Source: Lumnitzera littorea
Lineage: Eukaryota; Streptophyta; Magnoliopsida; Myrtales; Combretaceae
DNA length: 64,000 bases
Assembly (NCBI GenBank): GCA_024138015.1
Contig: JAMXBB010000009.1
Coordinates: forward strand, 89,967,049 to 90,031,048
Reading direction: 5' to 3'
The notes beneath the pieces are model-generated. The model saw only the letters and a program-made list of their open reading frames with translations. It ran no database searches and was not told the DNA's origin. Below, in pieces: positions 1-12,080 of the stretch. The translations under genes were made by a program, and so were the position numbers. Position 1 is the stretch's first letter. The number at the start of each line of letters is the position of its first letter.

Positions 1-156
1 TTACACAGAAGATAGGAAGGGACTCATAGGAAGACGAGCCTCCTACAGGATTAGACATTAGCTATGTCATCAAGGCGTGTTTTTATAGATTACGGAGGCT
101 ACAACACCGCTAGACTTGGAACTTTAAAAATATAATTTATTATTCGGTAATGAAAT

Positions 157-199
<43 letters not shown>

Positions 200-880
200 A
201 TGTACATAGTTTTGTTTTGACTTAAGCACAGTAGTGCAAATAAATTAAAACCCAAGGTTTAGAACCTGGATTTTGGTTTGAGTCCATTAATTATCTCCAA
301 ACCCCGACTATAGAGGGCGTAATTCTGAGTCGTATACAGTTCCTAGGTTGCTACATGCATTGTTTAGCATACTGATTGTTCATGCATTCATATGATTGTG
401 CATCCAATAAATTTCTACCATATAGTATTGACAAGGGTATTTATCTCACTAAACTTAAGCTGATAGCCCGATAGATTTCTTTTGATGCAGGAAGATCTCT
501 TCGCTAACCCGGGTTGAGGCATGCTCATGGTAAGTCTCGTATAGGGACTGGTTGGAGCGATTGAGGAGCAAAGAGGAAATTTTGTAATAAATTTGTAGAT
601 AACTAGTTACTTTTATATTCTTGTTTATAACATAGATTAAAATTTCTAATGTAGTTCCTTTATGAATTGCATTTGTTTGTAGTATTCTTTTGGTATAGGT
701 CTTACGAGTCCACATGATTTAAGTTAATTTATACCATAAAAGTAATCTTAGTTAAATTGTTTTATATTACTTATCTATAGGCCTGGTGGTAGCATATAGT
801 GAAACGAGCCTTATGTGTCGTATGAAAGGCTTACAATCAGCTAGGGAGGTTAATAATAGACCTTTGTACGGTACACGATG
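1..880. other. unassigned AT-rich region
   Basis: No recognisable protein domain on either strand. It lies beyond the 3' end of the integrase of gypsy element A, where that element's 3' LTR would be expected. I could not match it to the 5' LTR sequence to the right of 5753. It may be an unrelated insertion, a strongly diverged LTR, or the edge of another element that continues outside the window. A short ORF on the minus strand (455-715) has no family resemblance and I do not count it as a gene. Confidence 0.4.
160..202. repeat. TA-rich microsatellite
   Basis: An uninterrupted run of TA dinucleotides is followed by GTAT repeats. It is a simple sequence repeat with no coding content. Confidence 0.9.
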
Positions 881-884
881 ACCT

Positions 885-3800
885 ACTATGACAACAATAC
901 TGTTGGGTCGTGATAGGGGAGACACCATAGTCATTAGGTAACTCGATTTAGTAGGCGTTGCGGATGACCTTCTTCAAGACCTTGAACAGACCATCAACTC
1001 GAGGAGATAACTCACTTTGCCTCAAGTGTAGGAATCATTATCGACTGAGGTATATCCATACTAAGTCTCTCAACTGGAAAGAAATAGCTCATTAGCCTCG
1101 GCTATCAATCTCTTGTTGTCTCTGATTGAACTTGGTGATCTTTCTAATTATAAACTGGCGTAACTCTTGCAATTCTTGAGCTCGATCAACTCCAGATTTC
1201 TCTTCAACAGCAATAGGGGTGTCGATAATATCTAGGGGGATAGTAGGATTGGGGCCATAGACGACCTCAAATGGGGTCTTCTTAATGGTGCTATGGACAG
1301 TTCGGTTATATGCGAATTCCACAACAAGTAGACACAAATCCCAATCCCTCAAGTTCCTTCCTACGACAGCTTTGAGTAAGTTTTCTAGAACCCTGTTCAC
1401 CACTTCAGTTTGGCCATCAGTCTGAGGATGGTTACTGGAGCTAAACACAAGTTTGGTTCCAAGTCTTCTCCATAGAGTCTTCTAAAAATAGCTCAAGAAT
1501 TTTGTGTCTTGATCTAAAACGATGGTCTTTGGCACTCTATGTAATCAAACAACTTCCTATAGAAATAAATCAGTAATATATAAAGCATCATTAGTTCAAT
1601 AGTACAGGATAAGTGTGTCATTTTGCTAAAGTAGTCCACTATAACAAATATAAAATCTTTTCTTCTGGATGTTTGGGGTAACCTTAAGACAAAGTCTACG
1701 CTCAGGTCATCCCAAGGTAAAGTTAGCATTGGCAGGGGCGTGTATTCTCTATAGGACTCTCTCTTCCCCTTAGCTCACTTGTACACTTCATAATTACCAA
1801 CTATCTTATGGACATTCTTGGCTAAATCAAGCCAATAAAAGTTTTCCTTCAACAAATTAGTTGTCTTGACTTCTCTAAAGTAACTAGATAATCTACTACT
1901 ATTAACTTTCCTAACCAACAGCTCACGTATGGAATAGTTTAGTATGCACAGCCTTCTTTCCTTGAAGAGATAGCTATCTTAGACATAATAGCCTCCAATA
2001 ACATCCCCATCTTTGCATTACTCTACAATAGGACCGAAACGAGGATCATGAGCATACTGCTTGGTGATAAGCGAAAATCTTAATAATTTTATCTGTAAAG
2101 TAGTTAACAAGGTTTGCCGACATGATAGAGCATTGGTGGCTACATTTATACTTCTCTTTGTATGTTGGATCACATATGAAAATCCTTCTACAAACTCCAA
2201 CCACTTAGCTTATCTCTTTGAGAGTTTGTTTTAAGTTCAAAGATGCTTCAATGATTCATGGTCTATATAAATAATAAACTTTTGTAGCAATAAATAGTGT
2301 TGCCAAACAGTGAGGACTTGGAAAAGAGAGTACAACTTTTTCTCATATATAGAATAGTTCAATGTAGTACCACTAAACTTCTTATTATGGTAAGCAATAG
2401 GTCGTTGATCTTACATTAGGACAACGCTAACTCCAATGCTTAACCATCATATTCCAATTCAAAAGGTTTGTCAAAATCTAGTAGTGATAAGACATAGGTG
2501 AGGTAAGCTTCTCCTTGATCTCCCTAAAGCTCTATTCACCTTGGTCATTCCATCTAAACCCATCACTCTTCTTTATTAGCTTGATCGAGGAGGCAACTAT
2601 GGTATTAAAGTTTTTAATGAATCACCTATAGAAAGAAGCTAAGCCATGAAAACTTTGAACTTCAGTAGCATTTTTCAACATTGGCCATTCCAACATAGCT
2701 CGGTTCTTCTCCTCATTTACTCAGGTTCCTTCCCTTAACACTACAAACGAAAAAAAAAAAAAACACTTCATCTTGACAGAATGTATGTTTCTTCAAATTC
2801 CCACATAACTTCTTAGTTCACAAAATGTCAAAAACTACTCCGAGATGTTGAACATGGTTGTTTAGGTTGACACTATATACCAATATGTCATCGAAGTACA
2901 TACATATTCTAATCAGACGGAGCATCATATGGTTCATTAATCTCATGAATGTGATCAACACATTAGTAAGTCCGAATGGTATAACCAACCATTTGTAGAC
3001 AACATGGCCAATTTTGAAGGCAGTCTTCCACTCATCGCCCGCCTTCATGCAAATTTGGTAGTAAACACTTCGCAGATCAATCTTCAAAAATATTTTGGCA
3101 CTACAAAGCTCATCTAACATGTCATTAAGCTTCAATATTGGGTACCTGTATTTGACAATGATTCGATTAATTGCTCTACTGTTGATGCATATGCTCCATG
3201 AACCATCCTTTTTAGGGATGAGCAAAGCTGGTACAGTACAAAGGCTCATGCTCTCCCTCACATATCTTCTCTTTATGAGCTCATTTACTTCTCTTCTCAG
3301 CCCGGTAGCTTACTCAAGATTCAATTTGTATATAGGTCAATTTGGTAGGGCGGCACTTAGCTGCTAATTAATACAATGCTCTATGCCTTAGATTAGAGGT
3401 AGTCCCTTAGGCAGCTCTTTAGGGAATAAGTTAGAAAATTCATTTATCAGGCTTTAATTCTCATCAAGAACATTCTCTAAACCTCTCATCTCCAAAAATC
3501 TTCTAATCAACAGGAACATAGGCTCTTTGGCCTTCTTAGTAGTTTGAAGTTCTCTTTAGTTCATTACTAAGGCCTTCTTCTTATTAGCTCAAGTGAGCTA
3601 GTTATTGGTCTTGTTTACTTGGGATGGCATCATGGGTTGTAACATAATCTTTTTTCCATCCTTAACAAAGGCACAAGTGTTCTTATATTCGTTGTGAGTA
3701 ACACGTCGATCGAATAACCAAGGTCTTTCTAGTAGTAAATGTGAAGCTCCCATGGGGACAACATCACGAGCTACTTCATCCTTATACACGTTTCCAATAC

Positions 3801-3990
3801 TGAACGGTATGACTACTTGTTCAATCACGTGCAAAGCACCCTTATCATGAAGCCAATGTAACTTGCAAGGTTAAGTATGCTTAGAGGTCAATAGTCCTAA
3901 CCTCTACATCAAGGATTGTGTGATGACATTTATGTAACTTCCTCCATCCATTATAATGGTTCACAACTATCCTTTGATGGTACATTTAAT
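885..3990 (-). pseudogene. pol polyprotein of gypsy A (PR-RT-RH-IN), broken
   Basis: Protease tail at 3598-3834 shows the block HLLLERPWLFDRRVTH, typical of the end of the gypsy aspartic protease. Reverse transcriptase at 2818-3261 shows VPALLIPKKDGSW, FLKIDLRS.YYQI and an intact catalytic YFDDILVYS (about 2873-2899). The RNase H end at 2018-2200 shows a degenerate NVATNALS motif. The integrase core follows: DLSVDFVLRLP and VIVDYFSKMTH at 1514-1729, then HPQTDGQTEVVNR and EFAYN with FEVVYG at 1092-1448. A basic C-terminal domain reads on to about 885. These pieces lie in different frames separated by stops and frameshifts. Family function is copying the element RNA into DNA and integrating it. 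Here it is dead. Confidence 0.85.
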
Positions 3991-4149
3991 ATAGAACAAA
4001 TTTTCTCTCTGATCTTTCTCGGAGTTCGGTAGGGAACTTAGTACTTATCTCACAACTAGGGTCATTACTTCGCTCAGTCAGCATAGACACAAGTCTTCTC
4101 TTCCTCTTCAACTTCAGCTTTTCCAACATCCTTCTCCTCTTCAGACTCA

Positions 4150-5412
4150 CTCTTGTTGATGTTATCCACTACATCTCCTCAAAAGCACCATGATACGTCG
4201 ATTCAGACACTCAGTTGCCATATGTCTGAAGCCTAAGCATTTAAAGCACTTTACCTTGTTGGTCTTCTGTCTAGAGGTTTGTCCTCTCTCATATGTTCTT
4301 GAGGTCGGCCTAGCCCTAGTTCGACTTGGTTAGCTTGCTCATCCTTATTGACTTGCTCAACTATCGCTAAGTTGGCCATTCCTTTCCTTAGTTCGATATG
4401 GCCTCCTTAGCTTGGCTTGAATAAGTCAGTGCAAAATAAGGGTTCGGGAGAATGTTGACCCAGTTCAACTTAGGGTACTTCTCCTCTACTTTTTGACCCT
4501 TGGCGCTATCTTAATTGCCTTTTCTAAGGTATAAAACCTCTACACTTCCACAATGTTGTGAATCTCATATTTGAACCAAAAAATGAACCTTAATAATATG
4601 CGAGCCTCTAATTCTTCTACGTCGACTTGAATCATAAGTATCTAAAACTCTCTCACATAGTCATCAACAGATCGGTCTCCTTGGTAAAGTTTTTACAACT
4701 TTGCAAATTTATCTTGTAACTAGGTTTTGGGCAGAAATCTACCCCTTAACAACCTTTTCATCTCATCCTAGGTCCTTACTCCTTGCCTTCCATCCCTTAC
4801 TTTAGCTATATTCAAATTTTTCCATCATATTGTGGCATACTCAGTAAACTCCGGTGCAGCAAGTCAGATAGTGATAGTATCTGTATACCCATAACAGTCA
4901 AACACCTTCTCAACTTTCTCTTCCTACTCCTAGTATTTATCTACATCTCCACTTCCATTGAAGGGTAGGATTTTGACCTTAACATTATCTAGTCCTTGAA
5001 AGGCTTAATGTCATCGTTCTTGTACATGGTAATAATTAGCCTCTTCTTCTTCCTCACTATACTCTTCGACATCTATCTTCTCATCATTTTCTTCAATCTC
5101 CTCCAACTCCAATCTTCATTTAGTAACTCGATCTGCAACTCCTATAGCTCAAGGCGATTGAACTAGGTGATTAGCTCAATCACCTTGGCCACAGTATCTC
5201 TCAGGAGCATTTTTTGGTAGGTTATGGTGCCGTACTCCTAGGGGTTGTTGTTTGTTAACTTGCATCGTGGTAACTATGCTCTTAACAAGATTAGTGAGCC
5301 TATCAAGCTTATCATCAACTAACCTTAGAATGTTACTACCATTATGACCATGACTAGTTTGAGTACCATTACTTTGGTCACTAATAACACTTTGAACACT
5401 TGAATTTGACAT
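4150..5412 (-). pseudogene. gag of gypsy A, broken
   Basis: The likely start is the Met of MSNSSVQSVISDQ at 5412, because the gag of element C begins with a similar MSNPSVQ peptide. The frame opens for about 80 codons and then breaks. Further pieces show a capsid-like stretch (FNGSGDVDKY, then a WWKNL block). A CCHC zinc knuckle lies at 4207-4248, reading CFKCLGFRHMATEC. The glycine normally before the His is Arg, which may weaken RNA binding. Gag would package the element RNA. It lies directly downstream of the primer site and upstream of protease, as expected. Confidence 0.75.
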
Positions 5413-5730
5413 GGTACAATACTTCTCAAACAAATTAACGGTACAATAATTCTCAAACAAATTAACATACTCTAACAGCTTTAACACTCAATAAATACTT
5501 AAACAAGATAAAAACGAAACTTGCTCTATTTTCGTATCGAAAAACAAAATAGGAACAAAGTAATAAAGAACTTCTCTTACCAACACAATAACCTCTACTA
5601 CATAGCTCACAACTCCAAACTTACTCCACACAAACACATTGAAGTAGTTATGGAAGGAATATAACAGCCACAAATAGTAAACATGAACTAAAACTTTATT
5701 GCAACTTTGCACACTCTTTCTCGAAGCTAT

Positions 5731-5742
5731 GCTCTGATACCA
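5731..5742 (-). promoter_or_regulatory. primer-binding site of gypsy A (initiator Met tRNA)
   Basis: On the minus strand this reads TGGTATCAGAGC, the exact complement of the 3' end of plant initiator Met tRNA. This primer site is standard for many plant LTR retrotransposons. It fixes the element's orientation and places the 5' LTR immediately to the right. Confidence 0.88.
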
Positions 5743-5752
5743 GTGAAGCTAA

Positions 5753-6300
5753 TGTATCTCTGGGGTTGAACACATGGAGAAACACCACAACAAAGTGAAT
5801 AGAAAAGAAAGAAAAGAAAGCTAGCAAAGTTCGGCAATTACCAGCTTAATTAACATACCAATTAATCCTATTCGGCTTACAATTCATCAAATATGACTCA
5901 TCGGACCAAACTAAAAGATCACCCACCACTACTCTTTACTAAAGGGAATAGATAATAGTTGAAAGAAGATGAGAACACTAAGGTTGCTCAAAAGGGAACT
6001 TGTATAAATTCTGACTTTAAAGATTGTTGTCTAGGTATAATTAAGTGAGGATTTATATACACATCCACTGAAGTTACTTTACATGTACGAAAAGATAAAA
6101 AAAGGCATTCTTACAATTAGGTTACATAATATGTATTTGAAAGGGTAAAAGAGACAAATAATATTCAATACAAAAAGTAAAGAATCATTTTGGAATGTTG
6201 TATCAAAAGACACATGTCAATTAATAGTTGGATGTCAGAAATATTGTACAAGTGGATTAGAAGAGTTTATGGTCAGGGGTCGACTTGATCTGTATCAGGT
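5753..6300 (-). repeat. 5' LTR of gypsy A (outer end unresolved)
   Basis: The LTR inner end lies either at 5744 or, by analogy with elements C and I, which have 8-9 bp between LTR and primer site, at 5753. A minus-strand TATA box (TATATAAA type) at 6051-6060 marks the promoter. The U3 start to the right is not delimited, because no matching 3' LTR is in the window. The right coordinate is a guess, and the sequence between here and 6820 may belong to element B. Confidence 0.5.
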
Positions 6301-6852
6301 CGGGATGCAGTCAATCGCACTGTATAGTAATCAGCTTAGGTTAGGTTCAGACATTTGTAGTCAACTTAGTAACTCAACTTGAATAATCTTAGGGTTGTAT
6401 GCTTAAATATCCTATCATAGTACAATTGTTCAATAGGTTTGGCACATGTGAAAGTTAGGCAATCAAATTGGTAGAAAAGGGAAACATTGAGGTTGGGATA
6501 GGAATTTACGTCTCAGATAAGGCTTCGAGTTAGTATTCTCAGAGTAAGTCCTTAGAGTCTTTTAGCTCGACTTTATGTGATCGATCTAGAGGGTTGATTC
6601 TTATCAATCACTTAAGTGTTTAAGTAAGTAATAGAGTATGGTAGTTGTTCTCGAGTATACTCTCTTTTGCCCTGTTTCAAACATCCAAGAATAGAGGAAG
6701 TTTCCATGCTATGACTTTTTCATCAATATAGCTACTGTATTTGTATGTTAACTAGATATTTGTATAAAGAATGTGTATATGTTATTTAGTTTGGAGGAAT
6801 AGTGTCAATTATATCTTAGATTCAAAGTTTGAAACCAAATTTGTTGAAGGAA

Positions 6853-7411
6853 ATGATAGACCCGAGTGTTAATGCTAGTATTAGAGAAGGCAATAGTGAT
6901 GTTGTCTACCATAGCCGATAATCCCAAGGCACCCCTAGAAGTATGGACGAGAGACTTAATGAGGTAGCCAACCTCTTAGTTAATTTAACTAGAGTCGTTC
7001 ATGCAATGGCCTATCAATCTACTAAGGCCGTGTAGGACACCCTACAAGCTACTCGACTTATTAAAGGACAAAACCCAGCTTGACAAGTTTGAGGTAGAGG
7101 AGTAGGAGGATGAGTGAGAAAGCTTGACAAGTAAAAGGTGGAGGAGTAGGAGGATGAGTGAGAAGAAGGATTGACTTAGGAAATATAGATGATGTTGAAG
7201 AAGAAAAGTATGAAGAAGAAGAATAATGAGCTAAAGCACCTCAAGCAATTGACCATGCGAAGCTTCAGATTTCGAGCTTCAATGGTTTTGAGAGTATAGA
7301 TGATTATCTAGATTAGGAGAAGAAAGTTAAGTGTGTTTTTTTTTATTATTACCAATATGAGGATCAAGAGAAGGTAAGGACTACTACTATTGAGTTCTCA
7401 AGATATACTGC
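6853..7411 (+). pseudogene. gag of gypsy B, 5' part
   Basis: The frame opens with ATG at 6853 (MIDPSVNASIREG). It has several stops, then a recognisable gypsy capsid segment: SSFNGFESIDDYLD, YYQYEDQEKVR and TIEFSRYTAV. The last codons are cut at 7411 by the LTR of element D, and the capsid sequence continues at 21466. A 44-bp stretch is duplicated in tandem at 7078-7165 inside the gag, disturbing the acidic spacer. No function remains. Confidence 0.78.
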
Positions 7412-9580
7412 TGTAGACACCCCATTTTTGCCGCCCTTTATTTTAATTTTAGTCTCTTTTTATTTTTGAGTTAGGTTTAAAAAAAATTGAATTGAAAAAA
7501 ATAGAAAAAATTAAAAATAAATAAATATTAATAAAAATTAAAAATTAAAGGAAAATAAAAAATAAAGTATTAAGTAGAGTCGAGTTGCTTAGGGTCTAAT
7601 TAGATAATAGTGTACATTTAATTTAATAAATTCTAAGTCTTAAATAGTCGAGCTTCATTAAAATATTTTTTTAGTCTTTTCCAATATAAAGTGCGTTTTT
7701 ATTTAATTTATTTTGGGTTAAATAGACTTAGGATTTATTAAATGAATTAGTATGTTTTGGCCTAAATTAAAACGAATTAAATTGAACTCAAGATAGAAAG
7801 CTCAAATCAATGTAAAGTTTCTAGAAACTAGATTGAATCTTTAATGAATCCAAATTAGGTATTATCATATCTTTTGAATATTGGATTTATCAAGATTAAA
7901 TTTATGTCCAAAAAGATCTAAAAGATTTGAATTTATGGCTTATAAATAGTAGACAATAGGCTGTAAAAAATACACATTTTTCAAATTCACATATAACCCA
8001 ATCATGAACACACAGTCATATATACACAATCAGCCCTTACACGCCTTACATACTTCACGATTAAACCACGCATCATATACACACATTGTCCAAGCTTCAT
8101 TGCACTTTATAAGCACTCCACGTCCATACCCGCATGATATAAGACATCGACTAACACTTAGTAGCATTGACGATACAGCACTATACAACAGTTGCATGTC
8201 CACTCCACTCACACTCATAGTCATATGTCAACTCTACACATACTCAAGCTACGTCTACGATCACACAGCACATTGATCACATGCTTAGGCTACATCCATG
8301 ATCATACAGCACATTGATCATATGCCACTACCTACAACCAAGACATACACCGAACATTCCAACATCTAGCTACACACATGCCGAACACTCCATACTAATC
8401 AACAACACACACGAGCACTCATGAACATACATGCCATCATCCACAGTTTGATCACATCCAATCACACGACAATTTACGGTTCACATCTACTGTCCAAGAT
8501 TAGTTTACAACATGCACGTCCGATTATGTACACAATTTAACCCATTTAGGTAATTGAATAAATTATTTTAGTTAGTTATTTATTTTATTATTTTAGTTAG
8601 TCAATTTATTTTACTAACTTGATTTTTAGTGTAGGTCTTTTTATAAATTTTAATAATTGCCATGCCGTTTTGCAATCGTCATGTTGTTTTGCAATTTTCA
8701 GATAATTTTGTGATTTTTTGACAAATTTTAGTTAAATTGCATATATTTTAACCAAAATTGCAATTTTTTTTTTAAAAGTTGCATATCTTTTCTCTGAGAT
8801 TCATATCTACGGAGAAAGTATGTATGTAAGATTCGTATCTTAGTATGTCTTGCATTTAGGATGTAGAAAAAAAATTCACTTTTAGCAAGTAGATATAAAA
8901 AAAAAATAAAAAAATCTTGATTAGAGTTTTCAAAAAGATTTAGTTAGTTATGTTCTTTTAAAAATAGATTTGCAAAATTAGATCTTTTTAGGGTTTTTTT
9001 TTAATAATAATTTGATAACTAGTGTAAATCTTGCTTGATTTCTTTAAAAAAGATCTACCTACTAAATCTGTTTTTTTTTTTTTAAAAAAAAAGAGTTATG
9101 TTAGTTTGATCTCAACTAGTAAGTATATAAGCACATTTGGAGCAATCGTATAAAAAATAAAAAAACATTTTTTTTTTCTTCCTTGAAAATTCATAATAAA
9201 AAATCATAAAAAAACTTATTTTAATTATATTCTTGCATATCTATATATATCTTAGTACTTTTAGAAAAATTACAAAAAAAAAAAAGCCCATTAGTTTTTT
9301 TTTTTAATTTTTACATAGTGACTTAATCTTAAAAGTTAGTTAATGAACTTAGTTTTTCTGATTTAATTTCTAAAAGTTATTTTTAAAATATTTACAGATT
9401 AGTGGCTTGATTTTTTTTTAACCTATTTAACCAATTGGTAACTCTAACTTTTTTTTAAAATATTTTTTAAAAACAATTTTTAAGAAACATGTTTTTCCTT
9501 AATTTATTGTTGAGTATTTTATATTAAACGAGCTAGGTTTATTATAAAATAAATTAAGGAAAACGAAATAGGGTTAGACA
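7412..9580 (+). repeat. 5' LTR of element D (about 2.17 kb)
   Basis: It aligns along its length with 19311-21460. It starts TGTAGACACC and ends near GGGTTAGACA. The TATA box TATAAATAG is at 7941-7949. The downstream part is a CA-rich stretch followed by very AT-rich sequence. ORFs in this LTR (for example 8004-8276) show no conserved frame in the other copy and are not genes. About 140 bp before the end both LTRs contain a TGGT(A/G)ACTC string resembling the primer site. Confidence 0.88.
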
Positions 9581-9583
9581 AAA

Positions 9584-9603
9584 TAGGCAACTCTACTAAG
9601 GAC
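9584..9603 (+). promoter_or_regulatory. primer-binding site of element D (Ogre/Tat type, decayed)
   Basis: The sequence TAGGCAACTCTACTAAGGAC lies 3 bp after the LTR. It resembles the TGGCGACTC...GGGGAC primer site typical of Ogre/Tat elements, with only G-to-A type differences at the key positions. From this I infer an arginine-tRNA-type primer. Confidence 0.6.
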
Positions 9604-11090
9604 TCTAGTAGGCTAGTCATGTAAAAAATAATAATAATAATGGGCTTTCATTTTGTTATTTCTTTATATCTATATATTGTAATATATTTATACTAATAGG
9701 GTTTTAGTGATGTAGGCTTTTAAGAAAAGTTTAGCCCAATGGGCCTGTTATTGAGGATTTGGGGAAGGGCTTTATTTAAAAAAAATTATTTGTATGCTTA
9801 GATGTGGTCAAATCTAAGCCACTTTAAGAACTTAGGACTGGCTACCATTGTGTAACATTTGAGTCGTTAGGGTCTTTACCCTCGCTTGGCAGTGATAGGT
9901 AAGCCCACTCATGCTTCGATGTAGCCTTCTAATCGTTTCCCTAGGAATACTGGAGGCTATAGAACTTGAGACCTCTAGATCCTATCCTCTTGTATTATTG
10001 TAAAATAAAAAGGAGTTAGTAATTTTTAAATTATAGGAGATAGAGAAGAATTATTATAACCCGTAGTCAATTGAATCTTATTTTTCAAAATTTAATGTAC
10101 TTATATATAGAAGTGTACATGGGCTTTATTTTCAAAAAAAAAAAAAATTTAGAAATTCACACACTTATATATGTAAATTTACATGAATATTGACCGCGAC
10201 TTTATGATAATTCTATTCCTATAGTTTATTAATAACGAACCCTATTGCATTACACGCGTGTGTAGCATATTGTATCACATTTATTTTATATCTTTTATAA
10301 TATATATGAGTCTTGTAGATTTTGTTTTACTTCATCAATAATAGGTTGTGTAACATAACATTTAACATAGGAGGCTCAACATTATTAATATTTCCCTAAT
10401 ACCATAATGTGCCAATGTTAAAAAAAGAAAAGAAAAAACCTTAGTATCAACTTCTAAATTTTTTCTTAGGACATGTAATTATGGAAATTAACTATGATAA
10501 AGATTATTGCGGAACTATAATTTTTTAAAGGTTTTCCAACAATTTTTTTTTAAAAAAAGGAAATTTCAAAAAGATATTTTATGATAAAAAAACCAGTTTT
10601 ATGATAATTTATTTTTTCTTAGTTAATTTTTATTACAATACCCCAAATGTACTACATTGTTAAGAACTAACAAAATACAAAAAATCGAAAATAAAAAAAG
10701 ATTTAACCATCGGATTTCCATTATAAATTATTTTTCACCTTAAGGTCATTAATCTTCTAAATGTCTAAGTTCCCATTTTTCGTGTTTATCCCTTAAGTTG
10801 TTACGATCCTGATAGAGCTTTGTCTATAAGTCATCACCCTTATGTCATCTTTTAATAAGTTTCTCATTGTAAAATAATTTTCACTTGTCTATATCACCCT
10901 TTTGCCATTCTATGTCAGTCGTCAACCTTAATGTTTCCAAGTTTTTTTATTTTTATTTTTGTTTAGATTCATCGATGTCAATATTAGGCTTTTATAACAT
11001 AAAATTAACATTAATTTTCTTAAAAAAAGTTTTCATAAAAAAAAGAAAGGTTTTCAAAATTAAAAACTTATTTTTTTAAAAAAAAGAGAG
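9604..11090 (+). other. leader of element D, no gene seen
   Basis: Sequence between primer site and gag. It is AT-rich with homopolymer runs and no recognisable domain in any frame. Long untranslated leaders are usual in Tat/Ogre elements. Confidence 0.55.
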
Positions 11091-11099
11091 AGAATGCAA

Positions 11100-12080
11100 T
11101 ATTGCTAAGAAGAAAGGATTCTTATAGGATTTGAAAGATTACCTTTTAAAGTGATTTGGCTTAACATCAAGCCTACAGTTGCTCGTTTTAAAAAATAAGA
11201 CATTTGAAGCTCTTGAATAGAGAATAGCTACAGTAGAAGAAGTTTTGAGTAAGTATGCTAAGCTAGTTAAGAACACGGTTTATAACTAAGCCTAAGGGCC
11301 TATTGATACATCATCTCAAGTATATGAGTTTAAAGAGTTGTAGGTTCATTAGCCCACTATCAACATGATACAAAGTTTGGAAAGGTTGTTAGGGATAGAT
11401 TTGAATAGTCAAGTCTATAGGGCATGTCACTGTCAGGGTCCCGAAAAAAAAAGGTTGCTGCCCTAAAAGAAAAGTTAGAGAAGTTAGGAGAAAAAACTCA
11501 CAAGTACAAAAATGGTAATGAGTTATATGCTTAAGCAGCTCGAAAACTTAAATCCTAGTACAAATAGGATATCCCAACCTAAGCATGAAAATGATTCAAG
11601 GAAAGATAAGTCAAGAATGAATGTACTAATTAGGAAAGCCTAATATCAAGACAAGCCCGTCCACAATAAGAGGAGGCGACTTACACAATTCAAAATTCCA
11701 ATAGTCAAAGTGTTCAAGCAATTGAGAGAAGTGGGGATGCTGGCAAGTGAAAACTCAACAAAGAAGTACAAGCCAAAAGATCATGACCTCAACAAATGGT
11801 GTAAATAACATGTAAGTTAGGTAGGGCATACCATAGAAAACTGCTGGAAATTGAAACATAAGGTATAAGATTTAATTAATGTAGAAATTATCCAGCCCAG
11901 CTTTCTAGAGGCTAATGGGTTAATTGGCAGTAGTATTCTTTCCCTAGGTTTTGAAGAAGCACCAAACAAACAACCTCTAGCACCAGATATTGAAGACCTA
12001 TTACTATCATCTGACAAGGTATCTCACCATTTGAATTAGTTGAGTATATCTCTAGGAGATCAATTCAATTAAATGGGCCA
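11100..12080 (+). pseudogene. Tat/Ogre-type gag remnant of element D
   Basis: Broken frames contain a helical, lysine-rich segment (AALKEKLEKLGEK) and a later run RRRLTQFKIPIVKVFKQLRE. A gag zinc knuckle of the C-x2-H, GH, C form follows (WCK.HVS.VGHTIENCWKLK, with stops), then HKVQDLINVEIIQ. The pattern of CxxH...GHxxxxCxxLKxxIQDLI is characteristic of Tat/Ogre gag. No protease or polymerase follows. After about 12080 the sequence becomes noncoding. The product would have been the capsid protein that packages the element RNA. Confidence 0.68.

Larger units (their letters stand above)
885..6060 (-). mobile_element. Ty3/gypsy LTR retrotransposon A (degraded)
   Basis: Read on the minus strand, the order is 5' LTR start, primer-binding site, gag with CCHC knuckle, protease, reverse transcriptase, RNase H and integrase. 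This is the Ty3/gypsy order, with integrase last. The primer site is complementary to the plant initiator Met tRNA. All frames carry stops and frameshifts, so it cannot be autonomous. The outer limit of the 5' LTR (beyond 6060) and the 3' LTR (expected below 885) were not located, so the right end given is only the position of the LTR TATA box. The gag/protease resembles that of elements B and C, so all three belong to related gypsy lineages. Confidence 0.85.

Noticed and set aside
5760..6820. 5' LTR of gypsy B immediately left of its gag
   Set aside because: I could not align it with the LTR-like tail at about 25890-26200. The similarity around ATCAATATA is too short to count.
8004..8276. 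90-residue ORF in the LTR of element D
   Set aside because: The matching region of the 3' LTR (about 19905-20180) does not keep the frame, and the composition follows the CA-rich LTR sequence.
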